Origin: Apostichopus japonicus
Taxonomy: Eukaryota > Echinodermata > Holothuroidea > Aspidochirotida > Stichopodidae
Direction of reading: 5' to 3'
DNA: 64,000 nucleotides
Assembly: GCF_037975245.1 (NCBI RefSeq)
Contig: NC_092565.1
Coordinates: 16,969,999-17,033,998 of the forward strand
Shown here: positions 21,710 through 33,740 of the stretch, piece by piece
Numbering within the stretch: position 1 is the first letter of the stretch
Layout of the letters: every line of letters begins with the position of its first letter
The notes under the pieces: generated by a model
Databases searched by the model: none
What the model was told of the DNA's origin: nothing
The model's input: only the letters and a program-made list of their open reading frames with translations
Made by a program: the position numbers and the translations under genes

Positions 21710-23049
21710 TGTCACAGCAGATACTAGTCCCTATTGTATTGCCTTATGTATCACTTGAGTGACTCTGAATGGCAAAAGCTAGATTGAACCTGACTTGAAG
21801 GTAGTAGCTTTATCCCTTTGTGTCCTGCATATTTGTCTTGTTTGTGTCTTGTTTTGTGTTATGTATTGTTTTGAGCAGTACATGGTATGCATTCATTTCA
21901 GAGTTGGAGAATATTCCTCACTTGACTCCCAGGGTTTGAAAGGTACAGTTGTACAAGACTGGCTGTGTCCTCTGTGGGTGTGGTGTGTTGGTTATTTTTG
22001 CTGTTGTGGTAGGACCCTGTGAGGGCACTAAGTTGTATTCAGGCTTGATGTTGAGATGCTTGAAGCTTAGCCTGCGAGGCCAACATTTTATACCCCAAAA
22101 ACCATATATTATTTATTGTCACCACCTGAGTTAATTTGACCAGTAACCGGTTCTGTGTGGATGTATGGTGGCCGTGCCAGTCTGTGCCTGGAGACCGGGA
22201 GCAAGTCGAAGCCCGGTGAAGTAAGTCACATTATTTATCCTTGTTAAGAACATGTGGGGACTGATGTTTCAAGGTATTAGAATGTGTTTATTCTATTCAT
22301 TGCTTATTGAAGAGTCCCTGTTATTGTGGGGGTTTGTATCCTGACCTAGGCAACTTTGGCTCTAGCCTTGGGGATATGTCAATAATACTTAGTAATATGT
22401 GTTACAAGATAATGGAATCAGGGATCACTTTAGAGAGGAGAATTGTGTCTTGGGGTATGGCATGATATTTTAGATACAGAGATTATGTTCAAGAATAATC
22501 CTGGCCATTGAAGCTGCCCTAGGGGTAGAGATAGTATGTATATAGTAAGTGTTGTATTGGAGCAGTAAGTGGGGGCATTATAGAATTGGGAGCCTTGTGA
22601 TTATTTATGACTTGGTGGTGGGTTTATGTTATTATTTATGTTATTATGTGTTATGCATTTTCAATATCCCAAAGGGAAAATCACATCTGCAGGAAGTTTC
22701 ACTGTGGTTAGGGTTCGTATTACAAATTCCCTCGGGATAATTCCAGAGCATGTATAGACAAAATACTAGTTAACGTATTTTGTACCCTGCAGTTCTCGAC
22801 CATCATCAGCGGAGCAAGAGAGACAAGGGGTGCTGGCCTAAAGAGAAAGTGGCCCAAAAGACAGGAGTTGGTGAAACAGTGACAGCTGCCTGAAGCTTAC
22901 CGTAACTTTTGGATTGAAATTGTCATTTGAACTTTAAGTATCAGAAGACGTGAAAAGAGATCAAGTTTCTTAATTTCTTGAATTTCCTAATGTTATAATT
23001 CAATCATTCCCTAATTTGTGATTTATGTGAAGGGTGTGATTTACGTGAA
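21710..23049. other. unclassified sequence, possibly LTR-like
   Basis: No ORF of note. GAGACCGGGAGCAAGTCGAA (about 22191) followed by GTAAGT resembles the U5/leader style of LTR elements, but I could not find a partner LTR. Confidence 0.3.
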
Positions 23050-23185
23050 GGGGTGTTTCAGTCGGTAATTGTATCACTATATTTTTCTGTTCTATACACC
23101 CACTTGTCCGAGTTCTATATGAACGGGTGTTTCAGTCGGTAATTGTATCACTATATACACCCACATGTCCTAGTTCTTTATGGAG
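23050..23185 (+). repeat. two-copy tandem repeat, 74-bp period
   Basis: GGGTGTTTCAGTCGGTAATT starts at 23051 and again at 23125. Each copy ends with CACCCAC(T/A)TGTCC and AGTTCT. Confidence 0.75.
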
Positions 23186-23268
23186 TCAAGTACCTAGCTG
23201 TTATCCTCGCCTTAATTAACAAAGTTAGCACTATTCCCGTGTTGGTCAGGGGAACAGTGACACTTTGG

Positions 23269-23735
23269 CGTTCGGAAAATTCCACTCTCCTCAACTCTGT
23301 TGTACTCCATCACCTTCCGTAAGACTGAATATTACTAAGTGATATTCCATCACGGTTAGGGATACTTCTTTCCAGGGTGGGGATGGCGGGGACAAAAAAT
23401 TTAACAACTGCACTCATTCAATACAAAAAAAGAGCAATTTGCTTTGCTTGAATACTTATTCAGTTCTAGGAAAAAAGGAATTCGAGCTTGTTATCCTTAC
23501 AATATTCACCAAAAAAAAAACTTTACACTACATCTGAGGACGAAGGAAATAAACTTGATGTATTCTTTAACGTTCCGAAAATTCCATTCTCCTTAACTCT
23601 GTTGTACTCCATCGCCTTGCGTAAGACTGAATATTTTTAAGTGATATTTCATCACAGTTAGGGATACTTCTTTCAGGGGGTGGGGTGGGGATGGCGGGGA
23701 CAAAAAATTTAACAACTGCACTCATTCAATACAAA
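23269..23735 (+). repeat. A-B-A' local duplication
   Basis: Segment A (23269-23427: CGTTCGGAAAATTCCACTCT through ACTCATTCAATACAAA) is repeated as A' at 23571-23735 at about 90% identity. The 140-bp repeat B (second copy, 23427-23569) lies between. Boundaries are abrupt, which fits unequal exchange or a duplicated non-coding element. Confidence 0.8.
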
Positions 23736-24092
23736 CACTTGGTATCAATTCCATATGAGTTAGGTAACATCTTCGCTTGCGAACAACCATAAATAGGACA
23801 TTTTGACCAAATTTTAACGTCCCTGATTTATGCTTGACACTCCTGCTAAACGCGCTCGGGTTTATACAGCAGCGAAGTAAATCTTTGTACTCAAGACAGA
23901 CTCATTGGTTAGTTTTGAAATTCATTCCAACTTTCTTCGCACATGACCATATCTGTGACCCGCTCGCAAACAATAGTCCTACAACCCATTGTCTCCAGCA
24001 TACTGCTACCAATAATTTATACAATGCGAGCATCATATCCATCTTGTACTCTCAACGTACCAAACCCAAATGGAAGAAACTTGAAAATGTAC

Positions 24093-24213
24093 CTGGCTCT
24101 TCCTCCTTCTGTACGGCTTTATGAGATTGAATGACCCTTTGACCTAGCATCTTGATCTCTGCTACCAGTCTCTTCATGGAATCCTCTGATTTTACTACGC
24201 TGTCCTTCAACGT
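24093..24213 (-). other. candidate exon of an unrecognised gene, coiled-coil-like
   Basis: Minus strand: acceptor CTTCTTTCTGCTTAG, a 121-bp open segment starting in phase 0 (TLKDSVVKSEDSMKRLVAEI, then KMLGQRVIQSHKAVQK), and donor GAGCCAG/GTACAT. The heptad-like spacing of hydrophobic residues suggests a coiled coil. Its phase fits the candidate exon at 25249-25333. I do not recognise the protein. If real, it is one of the few host-gene pieces in the window. Confidence 0.4.
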
Positions 24214-24227
24214 CTAAGCAGAAAGAA

Positions 24228-24728
24228 GATGGATTAATAATCAATCATGCAAATATTATAAAACACCTATTTGTAGTCTGGTCATTTGATTGGTCAATTG
24301 CTCGTTGATTGCATGCAAAATCCGCTCTATTCCACTCTATGAAATAGAACCATGAGTTATACTTTCTTGGTAGCACTTTTTTCAACAGTAAGAGAGCAGA
24401 GAAACCTGTCTGTTCAAAACAATCTGTTGCATGAGTGCATTTTACCCATCTTAATATAATATGTTGTATAAAAAAAATAATGAATGGTTTCCATTCGTGC
24501 AATAGTGCAAATATTTCATTCGTTGAAAGATGTAATTTGTTCCATTCAATATTCCATCTTTCAACTCATGAAATATTTGCACTATTGCACGAATGGAAAC
24601 CATTCAATATTTGTATAATAATCAATCACGCAAAGATGAATTAATAATCAATCATGCAAATATGGATTAATAATCAATCACGCAAAGATGGATTAGTAAT
24701 CAATCACGCAAAGATGCATTAATAATCA
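24228..24728 (+). repeat. 26-bp minisatellite interrupted by a ~360-bp insertion
   Basis: The unit AATAATCAATCACGCAAAGA + TGRATT (26 bp) runs about four times at 24616-24728. A partial copy at 24228-24256 precedes the intervening 360 bp, which ends in a long hairpin, so the hairpin segment appears inserted in the array. Confidence 0.7.
24481..24606. repeat. long hairpin, 52-bp arms with two mismatches
   Basis: Left arm 24481-24532 and right arm 24555-24606 are reverse complements except at two adjacent positions. The loop is 22 bp. The arms contain the smaller palindrome GAATGGTTTCCATTC. A transcript from either strand would form a near-perfect 52-bp duplex. Confidence 0.9.
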
Positions 24729-25248
24729 TCGTTGCTAACAGATTTCTCCTTTGTTATACAATTAACCCACAGGGGAAATGAATTCCACCCCACCAAGATG
24801 GGGAATATTTTCACTTTCATTAAATGACGTGTTAACTTTTTCCCCATAAGGTCTGTTCATACCACCGTCTTGTATGCTTTTGTCGCGTTACAGGAGCAGA
24901 CGTCACTTACTCTCTTTGATGGGATCTGGGTAGGAGTTGAAATTTGAGCCCCAATGAATGAGCTGGAGCTTGTGCATTAAACACCAAATTTTTCATCCCC
25001 TGCAGCAGTGGGTATCTTCACTCAGCATTCTTTTAAACACGAAATGTAGTGTAAGCAATGAAACTTGAAATTTTCAACATGTTACATGATGTTGCATGTT
25101 AGTCGCAATTTAACCTTACATCCAATGATATTAAACACTAACATGTTAGGACAGCCCTTGAACAAAGCAATTAAACTTACATTAAATTAATTACTATACT
25201 CAAATTGACAGTTGAATGATCCATTAATTAATAGTTTTGTCATCTCAC
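24729..25248. other. unclassified, probable intron
   Basis: It lies between two phase-compatible candidate exons. A further splice-bounded segment at 24911-24999 is open but its length breaks the phase, so I do not include it. Confidence 0.3.
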
Positions 25249-25333
25249 CTTCATTCTGTCATGGATTGCTTCATTAGTCATCTTAATTCCTTGCATACCT
25301 TGAAGGTAGCCATCTTTATCAATCATATCTTTC
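25249..25333 (-). other. candidate exon of an unrecognised gene
   Basis: Minus strand: acceptor GGCAAGTTTCAG, an 85-bp open segment (KDMIDKDGYLQGMQGIKMTN, EAIHDRMK) ending in phase 0, and donor AAG/GTGAGA. Joined in phase to 24213-24093 it would lengthen an amphipathic helix. No family recognised. Confidence 0.4.
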
Positions 25334-25514
25334 CTGAAACTTGCCTAATAAACTCCCTTGTGGGATCTTAGCATCTATTGTGATTTAAACGTAAGACAAG
25401 ATGGCAATCTATGGTACTCATGTCTTTTATGATGGAATGGATCTACAATGAACTTTGACCTTGACCCTTAACAACTGCATAAGTTCTAAATTAAAATTTG
25501 TCCCATTATAGTAG

Positions 25515-26050
25515 TCTACATATTTTGTGGTTTAATGACTTTTCCAACATACTGACAAGCAGAAAATGGCTACACTTTCTGGGTATTTGACCTTTCACCT
25601 ATGACATTTAGACAATCACCCAAGATCAAGTTTACAGTACATGGTCAGGCACCTTCCCACCAAGTTTGAATGTGATCGGACTTACAGTCTAGGAGAAGTT
25701 CACGACACACTCTTTTGCACAATTTAGACCAATTGACCAGTTAACTACAAGCCTAAACAGCTAAATCTGTCTTGTTTTAAACTTTGTCTCTTCATTCTCT
25801 ACATATAATGTGGTTTAATGCCTTTGTCCAACAAGTTGGCATGCAGAAAATGGCTAAAAACCAAGTTTTAGATTTCTTGACCTTTGACCTCCTTGACGTC
25901 ATCAATCACGCAGGCATGAATTAACATGGTCAGGCACCGACTCACCAAGCTTGAACTTGACATAAATTTGGGTCTAGGAGGAGTTTGCGACATATTTAAT
26001 TTTGCTCACTCACGCACACAGACACGCTCACGCACTCACTCACTCACATT
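25515..26050 (+). repeat. ~285-bp direct duplication with CACT-rich tail
   Basis: Two diverged copies, 25515-25710 and 25798-25995, share in order GTGGTTTAATG, GCAGAAAATGGCTA, TTGACCTTT, CATGGTCAGGCACC, CACCAAG(T/C)TTGAA and TCTAGGAG(A/G)AGTT. The second ends in (CACT/CACG)n at 26005-26048. It resembles the 3' part of a dispersed non-coding repeat. Confidence 0.7.
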
Positions 26051-26397
26051 TTTTATGTGGGGTGAAGTACAACATGTCATCTCCCTATTCATTACATGAA
26101 GGGATATGAGATCAAAACAAACTCAACCAAAAGTCACAAACAGTTCTGCTTTACAGCAAGAAATAGATAGTGGTCTACTTTAAAATGCACTGTGCAGTTT
26201 TCAGAACAGTCAACTGTTTAGAGTGTAAATTTAAAAACCATATTGTTATAAGCAGCCTATTTTAGCCGCCCACCCCTCCTCCACTCACCCCCACCCCAAA
26301 TAGACTTCTTTTTTACCGTCCCAATCCTTTACAACTTGAGATAGTTTGGAAAAGTGTTTGATCACGACGTAAAGTAACACGTATACTTCACATATGG

Positions 26398-28366
26398 TCA
26401 CATGGCGTAATCAATGAGGTTCTTAAGAGAGACCGTAAGAAATCATCATACCCATCTGTTTTCAAAGACGGCGATCACGAAACCAGCGACGATCAAGACA
26501 TTGCAAACGGTTTTAATGGTTTCTTCATTAACCTTGGACCCTCACTTGCCAGCAAAATCAGTCATACTGCAAAATCAAACAACCATATGTATAGCAATAA
26601 TAGTACGCGAAACTCTATTTTCACCTACCCTGTCAGGGAGGAGGAACTCTTACGTGTTGCGAATCATTGCTTAAAGCCAAAGAAGGCAGCTGGGTACGAT
26701 GATTTCAAGCCAGATATTGTTAAGCAGGTATTACCTTTCATTGTCACCCCTCTCATATCTGTAACATATCGTTCACCACTGGGGTATTCCCAGACAAGCT
26801 GAAGATTGCTAAGGTCTTACCCATTTTTAAGAAAGGAGAATCCAATATCTACGAGAACTACCGACCAATCTCTATTCTATCATGCTTTTCCAAAATTCTC
26901 GAACGTCTCATGTCCAACAGAATCATAAATTTTCTAGATGCTAATGACATACTTTGCAAGGAACAATATGGATTCCGCCCTGGTCACTCAACTGAGCTTG
27001 CCCTGGCAGATGCCATTGATAAATTATACGATAGCCTTGATAAGAAGAAAACATGTGTTGGAATATTCTTAGATCTATCAAAAGCATTTGATACCATTGA
27101 CCATCGTATTCTGCTAAACAAGTTATCATTCTACGGTATTAGAGGACCAACCCTTAACTGGATGGACAGCTACTTATCAAAACGTTTACAGTATACTTCG
27201 TATAAGAACACCATGTCTGACTATGCTGAAATCCGCTGTGGTGTTCCTCAAGGTTCAATGTTAGGACCACTTCTTTTCATTATATATATCAATGACATCT
27301 GTCATATCTCTAATATTGCAAAAACTATTTTATTTGCAGATGACACTAGTATATTTTTCGAATCCAATAATTTGAATACTTTACATGACATAGTATCCAT
27401 GGAGTTGAATCAATTTAACGACTGGTTTGCAACTAATAAGCTTTCACTTAATCTTGATAAAACCAGCTACATTGTGTTCAATAAAAGTAAATCTTTTTCT
27501 TGGAAAAAAGACATTTTAATGGATGGTAAGCCTATCAAGCATGTACATAGTATTAAGTTTCTTGGAGTTTATATTGATAGTAAACTTACTTGGTGTGAAC
27601 ATATATCAAATATTGCAAACACTGTGGCGAAAAATGTTGGTATCATTTTTAAGTTGAAACACTATTTTCCTCAGAATATTCTTAGAATGCTTTACCAAAC
27701 ATTAGTGTTCCCCCATTTTTCATATTGCTCTATAATCTGGTCTGGCACCCATAATGTTTACCTTCACCCTCTTGAAATCCTACAAAAGAAAGTCATTCGT
27801 CACATAACTCATTCTGAATATCGTGAACACACCAGCTCACTTTTCAAATAGCTCAACTTATTAAAATTTAACGATATTGTTAGGCTGAATGTAGCCACAT
27901 TCTTTTACAAGGCTTGGAATGGCTTACTTCCTGCAGCCTTTCATGACTTATTTACTATTAACAGCGCCATACATAGTCACCACACTAGAAGTGCCGGTCA
28001 AGCACACCACAACTTATGTAATACAACATTTGGTACGTTAAGTTTAAAGAATCATGCTATGAGGACATGGAATGATCTAACTGCTACTATAAAATCTAAA
28101 CCATCTAAAGAAACATTTAGAAAAGCACTTAAAAAAGAAGTAATTTCTCAGTATTGATACATCGTTTATATTGTATGTTATTAATTATTCTTTATTAAGA
28201 CACTAGTTATATTTACATTTATGTATATATGTTTTTTGTTTTGTTTTTTTGTTTTCCCTTTCTTTCTTTCTTGGGAGTCCTTTACCTTGTTAAGCCTGAA
28301 TTGGCTTTTTAGAGGACTTCCCTCCACATGTATATATCCAGTGGAAAATCAAATAAATCAAATCAA
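26398..28366 (+). mobile_element. CR1/Jockey-type LINE, 5'-truncated
   Basis: The RT-bearing 3' two kilobases of a non-LTR element. Coding starts mid-protein (GVINEVLKRDRK, about 26405), runs through RT to QY-stop at 28157, then a 3' UTR with the hairpin-forming GGAGTCCTTTACC/GAGGACTTCCCTCC, and ends in a degenerate AAATC tail (28340-28366). The endonuclease is missing. It is the longest LINE copy here and shares its 3' end with copies at 2.8, 53.4 and 62.6 kb. Confidence 0.88.
26405..28157 (+). pseudogene. LINE reverse transcriptase (broken)
   Basis: RT motifs are clear: KKAAGYDDFKPDIVK, EQYGFRPGHSTELALADAI, GIFLDLSKAFDTIDH (motif A), GVPQGSMLGPLLFIIYIND (motif B), AKTILFADDTSIFF (FADD catalytic box, about 27330-27345), LNLDKTSYIVF, and KFLGVYIDSKLTW. 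The C-terminal region follows (LPAAFHDLFT, TWNDL). Breaks: frame changes near 26580 and 26800, and a TAG at 27849 in the sequence ending HTSSLFK; the same frame continues after it to 28157. Inactive. Confidence 0.88.
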
Positions 28367-31300
28367 AATGTCGTTAAAAAGAAACATCGATACCTTCAAC
28401 CAGTTGCATTTATGGTAAGTAAACATTCAGTTTGGGATTATCCAATAACTTTTCTCAATAAAGTACATTGCATTTACTTTTCCCAGTCAGTTTCTTATTT
28501 TTGAATTCTTTTACAAGAGAATAAACATAGATAATATGTTGCCAGCTGACAAAACCTTGCTTCAACTAAAACATGTTTAGAGAGTGAAACTTACTTATGA
28601 CTGGTTAAAATGTCGATCCCGGTTACTATCGCTACCACTGGACTCCGTATTCAGAGATGAGCCATGCGTTTACTCGGACTGAGCCGTATCTCCTAAATTT
28701 TCTATAGCGACCTTTTGTGGGGAGAATAAACTGGAGCTAAAGATGAAAGAAAAGAGAAACAACAATGTAGACAGACAGAGGGTGAAAGAAGAAAAAAACA
28801 AAACACACTCAATGAACGTAAGAATATGTACATCAGGAAGCAGGTCAATGGCAAATTACCTCTTGCGGTAATGAGCTTAAAAATCATCCATCACTGATAG
28901 CAACAACTGCGGTGTACCGGTCGTGGCAAGAAGAAAAAATGACGGACGGTTTTGAACAAGAGTAAAGTCACCGCAATTTATTGGCTTCGTATTCGTTTAT
29001 GACTCCATAACTCCGTAAAACTATCGAAAATACAAAAATAGAAAACTTACAGTACTAAATACAACATTTTTATATTTTGTTTTTTGGCATAAATAAAACT
29101 ACACAAATTTCACTATTACACAAACATGAACCAGCAAATACACATGAAGAAAGCATTTAACTCATAATATATAAACACCAAAATACCTCTTTAGCCCTTT
29201 AATGTCGAGAACTTCCAGCAACCACTATTACGAACTGCTTACGTGGCATTACTTTCCATTGGCTTCGCATGGATCTCAGATCTTAAAATATAAATTACGT
29301 GTTCTGGCTAAACGCAACCAATGCCAGTGGTCCCTTTTCCGTGTGCGCCCAATATATATCAAAGGACATTGAAAAGGACTTATTACGTAACATAAATCAT
29401 GAGGGTTCAAAAAGCCAATCACGCAAGGTACTCGTTTAAACATGAGCAAATAATTATGCAGCTGAATCTGAACAATTTGAGGTATGGTCAAACAAAGTTA
29501 CCAAATGTTATATAACAGACAACAATACGAAAAAAAGCAAAATACATTTCACTACATGCAGTATGCCCTTTAACCCTTTCAATCAATGCATTAGGTGCCC
29601 TCTTGATCATCCTACAACTTTGTCATCTAAGTCATGGCTCTAAGACTGTCCAAAACTCCAGCAAAATTTGCGCCAAGAGCCAGTAAATATTGAGCAGCTG
29701 TGGTAAATGTTCAGGTTTGGATGTACAGTTTTAAACAAACCACTGAAAGAAAAGTTGCTCTTAAAATTCTGTCAATTCTACATGTTTTTTCTCACTCGGG
29801 AAACCATGCCCCTTGGTGCCTTTTCACAAGTGTATGTAAATAGCCTTGTTTTCCTACTAAAACTACAAAGTTGCCATAGTGCCCTGCCATCTCAATGAAA
29901 ATCAAAGACAATTTCTAATTCTCTCCCTCGAAATAGTAGCTGTGCCCCTCCGGTTTCCTAATGAGAGTACATTAATAAACTGGGTACTTAGGTAAAAACT
30001 GCAATTGCTGATTTAAGGCACCAAACTGCATTAAATAAAAGCTTTCAATATATAAATATCTCTGCATCCTACCCTGTTGGTTTCTGTTACAGCTTATTGC
30101 TGCTCCATTTACTGATACTGTTTATATAATAAACTACTTTATCGACTTTTGTTTTCCAAAATATTCTATTTTGATTATTCTCGTGTGCATTTACTCCACC
30201 GTAATGTTCAACTACAGTAGCAGTGTGGTCTAACAGTTGAATGTTAAATGGATTCCAGAAGGGTGAGATAGGTAGGGATTTGGGACAGGTACAGTGACAG
30301 GACTCAGGAGTTAGGATTGGGGAGTACAACAATTACAGACCGTCATATATGGAACGACTACGCCTACCTGCGAAAGAAATATGATGCTTGTCCAGAGGAA
30401 GGACAGATTTATCCTCTAAACTTGACAACTTAGGGAAAAGGGCAGTAGAAAATTTGAAAGAGCTATTTGCATTAGAAAATACAGGAATGTCTATGAAACC
30501 CTGCAAAATTCTGGAAGGATACAAAAGTTCCTGAAACCCCACTTCTCTTGCCCCTTGCATCATTGTCCCTGCACCCCCCCCCCCCCCCCGTTCCTTTCAC
30601 TGCAAATCGCATGAACGCATGCACTAAAATGCTGCTATTTCTGCCACGTTTAGTAGCCGAATAGATTTATAACAATCGAGACAAAACATCGAGTTATAAA
30701 AAAAAAACACCAGCTTTGTTGTTCTACTCCACCTTTTGACCTTTTGACATTAAGTCAAATTCCCATATTGACATTAAAAAGAGATGCCTCCCAATAATAA
30801 AGTTGGTGTGAATGCCATCAGAAATGTTTGAAAGGATAATTTCTAATCAATATGGGGAGTTTTCAAGCCACAGCAGAGCAAAGTTTTGGTATTTTGGGGT
30901 CTAATCATTAAGTGTATTAAAACCATAAATTACCAGCGTTTGTGAAAAGTACACTGTTGAGTCGGAAAATAAATGTGAGCAACCATTTCTTGTGAGAAAT
31001 AATGTGTCAAGTGTACCCAAAAAATATTTGGTATTTTTTTACTCATTAAGTAAGATAAAGGAAGTGCTAAGTATTATTTTTTTTCAAGTTCGGATTTAAA
31101 GTTATCACTTTGATGTCTGCATGACTAGCAATACATATTTCAATGTTCAATTTGGAATATTTTACTCAAATTCACAGCATATCAGCACACGCAGTCCAAG
31201 AGTTAACACATTAACGTCTTCATGAAGCCATACCGTTCTGACACAACCAAACTTTTGCCGCGTGCTCTTGCGTGCTCTTGCATACCTCATTAATATGGAC

Positions 31301-31440
31301 GTTTCTTGTTTGGTTATTCATCAAAGTCAGTCAACCGTAGAGATGCAGCCGTCAAAGATTTGACTGATGGCTTTCGTATATGGAACACCAAAAGGACCAC
31401 AGTAGCATATACTACTACTAATGGTATGTGCTTCTAATTT
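28367..31440. other. unclassified sequence
   Basis: About 3 kb without recognised features. Short ORFs (28702-28887, 29276-29491, 30087-30563 on minus) look like noise. A C homopolymer lies at 30573-30589. A plus-strand ATG at 28368 followed after 16 codons by GTAAGTAAAC could be an exon start, but nothing supports it. Confidence 0.35.
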
Positions 31441-31700
31441 GAAGTGTACTAATTTGACATGTACTACTACTTATTTGTCATGTACTACTACTTATTTGTC
31501 ATGTACTACTACTTATTTGACATGTATTACTACTAATTTGACATGTATCACTACTAATTTGACAGGTACTACTACTAATTTGGCATGTACTACTTCTACT
31601 AATTTGACATGTACTAGGCCCACTACTAATTTGACATGTACTTCTACTACTATTAAGTTCATGTCTGCTACACCCAAATTGACACGTCCTACTACTGATA
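31441..31700 (+). repeat. 21-bp minisatellite with an open reading frame
   Basis: The unit TACTAC(T/A)A(T/A)TTTGACATGTA recurs about ten times. Most spacings are 21 bp, the others 24 or 27, all multiples of three, so one plus-strand frame (31421-31726) stays open for 101 codons with a CTTNLT-type heptad. Whether it is translated is unknown. Confidence 0.8.
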
Positions 31701-31732
31701 TCAATACTATGAGGCGCCTTGCGTGACAAAAC

Positions 31733-31756
31733 TATACGCCAAGTACTTTGATTACT

Positions 31757-31760
<4 letters not shown>
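31733..31760 (+). repeat. direct repeat X, left copy
   Basis: TACGCCAAGTACTTTGATTA followed by CTTCTTAT and a TA tract. It is repeated with one change at 36313-36340, immediately outside the right end of the TIR element. Confidence 0.8.
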
Positions 31761-31915
<155 letters not shown>

Positions 31916-32280
31916 TGCTGTTTAAGGCACCACTTTCCTTGTGCACTAATCCTTTCTCACTATTAAGTTGCAATGAATTATTCATGTGGTAAATATTTAT
32001 GTGCATTAATATGTCTTTGTTATGGTACCAACACCAAAAAATAAATGTGTTGACAACCATGTTTTTTTTGTAGATTTTTTAATGGTGTCCCATCATTTTT
32101 TGCTGTTTATCTGTGACATTTCAACAGTTGTTATTAAATATGCTATATTTTATCATTACAGGGTAAATTCGTCGATTATTTGTTCGAAGTAAATAATAAC
32201 CTATGTCTCCTTCACGTTATTCGAAATTTCGCTTTATATTGGTTCGTGTTCGTTATGCAGTGAATTGATCACTTTGCAAC

Positions 32281-33107
32281 TTACGACGTAAGTTTTCGTG
32301 TCCTTAACACTTACGTAGGGAACATCAGTTTTCCACCATGTATATTTGAAAATAAAAGGCATGTACTACATTGTTTTATCTGCTTAAGATTTAATGATGA
32401 CAAACAATACTATAAATGAAAACAATGTTACGGTATTGCTAAAAGTGTCTCGAAAATAAACAGGTGAAACTTTTAGTCTTTCATTTCGTGTCCTAAAAAT
32501 ATTTTACGTTGTTATAAACTTCAGTGATCAGTATTTACTAACACATTGCGTAAAGTTTACTATCGTCTGCTAATTCAATGTCCCGGATGCAGATGAGGGA
32601 ATTCCCGCTTTTACGTAGACACAAATGGTAGCAGACGAAAACAAATGCTGAAGTTTTATTTCGTGTCCTAACTTTTACGATGTAGCTAATTTTACGTTGT
32701 GACAACTTTCTGTGGCAGAAAAACAGGTGAGAATTATTTTTTTGGAGCTTAAACTATGCAAAACATTTAGATCGAGGTTAATACTAAAGTCAAAGTCCCT
32801 CACGTAATCGTTTATCTCGGAGGTATCCTAAGGTTACTTTCACAATGTAGTGTTGCTCTTAAATGTGACACTATGGTGTTCGTGTCCTGAACTTACGATG
32901 TAAACAAAACTGTTAATTACTGCAAGCGTATATTAAAATGCAACGTTCGAAGCGCGGCTGAGTTGGATAATGTGTAGGATATTTTCCGCGAAGTAGCTTC
33001 AAACACATTTTAAGCTGATTAAAACGCTTTGTCGTTCATTATAATTGAATTGATGGAATAATACTGGTAACAACGTAACGTTCGTTGCAGGACACCAAAA
33101 TGTTGTG
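32281..33107 (+). repeat. left cluster of GTGTCC/CTTAC subterminal motifs
   Basis: Copies include TTTTCGTGTCCTTAACACTT (about 32294), TTTCGTGTCCTAAAAATATT (32485), TTTCGTGTCCTAACTTTTAC (32660), TTCGTGTCCTGAACTTACGA (32879) and, inverted, GCAGGACACCAAAATG (33088). The first also carries ACGTAGGGAAC, which matches the ACACG(G/T)GGAA(T/C)C of the right-hand copies. Repeated subterminal motifs are typical transposase-binding sites, but a transcription-factor role is possible. Confidence 0.7.
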
Positions 33108-33740
33108 TAGGCTAGGCCTAGGTCCGAGCCTATATAACGTTGTTACGATGAAAAACTCTCGTTGATTTTAGGCATCATTTGTGAAGCGAACAGTATGGAA
33201 TTCGGTCTGTTTGTTGTTATAGCTCAGTATTCTTTGCCTAAATCTAATACCTTTATTTTCACTTCATAGACGTATAAGCCTAGCCTAACGTTATTAAGCC
33301 CAGTGTTAATTACACATAGCTATAAGTATAACATTAGGCTATGATTAGGATAGCATAGTTAAGTGCCCTGGCAGAAATGAGCAGGTTGAGAAAGGATGAG
33401 CTCAACAAACAGGCATCGAGGATCTAACCAGAGAACTGTCTATGACATGGGCTATCATAGGTTCCTCCCCACCCCCCCCCCTCCTCCCCTTGAAAAATAA
33501 TAAAAGGCCTAATAAAAATAGTACAACTGTCAAGTGTTGATTATTTGAAGCTGATCTTTTTCAAGTCTATACAGTATTGCTCTACCCCCCCCCCCCCCCC
33601 ATTTTATTTTTTTATCCCCCTGCCCAGGAAGCAATCCTCTCAGTTTTTTGTGATCTTTTTTTATTTTTTTTATGATGTAATAAGGACTTTATTTGATCTG
33701 CTACATTTTTTATTGCATTGCAGGTAGTTTGTGGTGAAAT

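Noticed and set aside
22140-22230. A solo LTR around GAGACCGGGAGCAAGTCGAA
   Set aside because: No partner LTR, inverted TG...CA ends or target duplication could be found.
24911-24999. A third exon of the minus-strand candidate gene (acceptor CTGCTGCAG, donor AGA/GTAAGT)
   Set aside because: Its 89-bp length breaks the phase between the flanking candidate exons, so it was left out.
28368-28415. A coding first exon MSLKRNIDTFNQLHLW followed by GTAAGT
   Set aside because: Sixteen codons at the edge of a LINE tail with a good donor is weak evidence on its own.
31441-31700. A CRISPR array
   Set aside because: The 21-bp units are contiguous without unique spacers and the DNA is eukaryotic.
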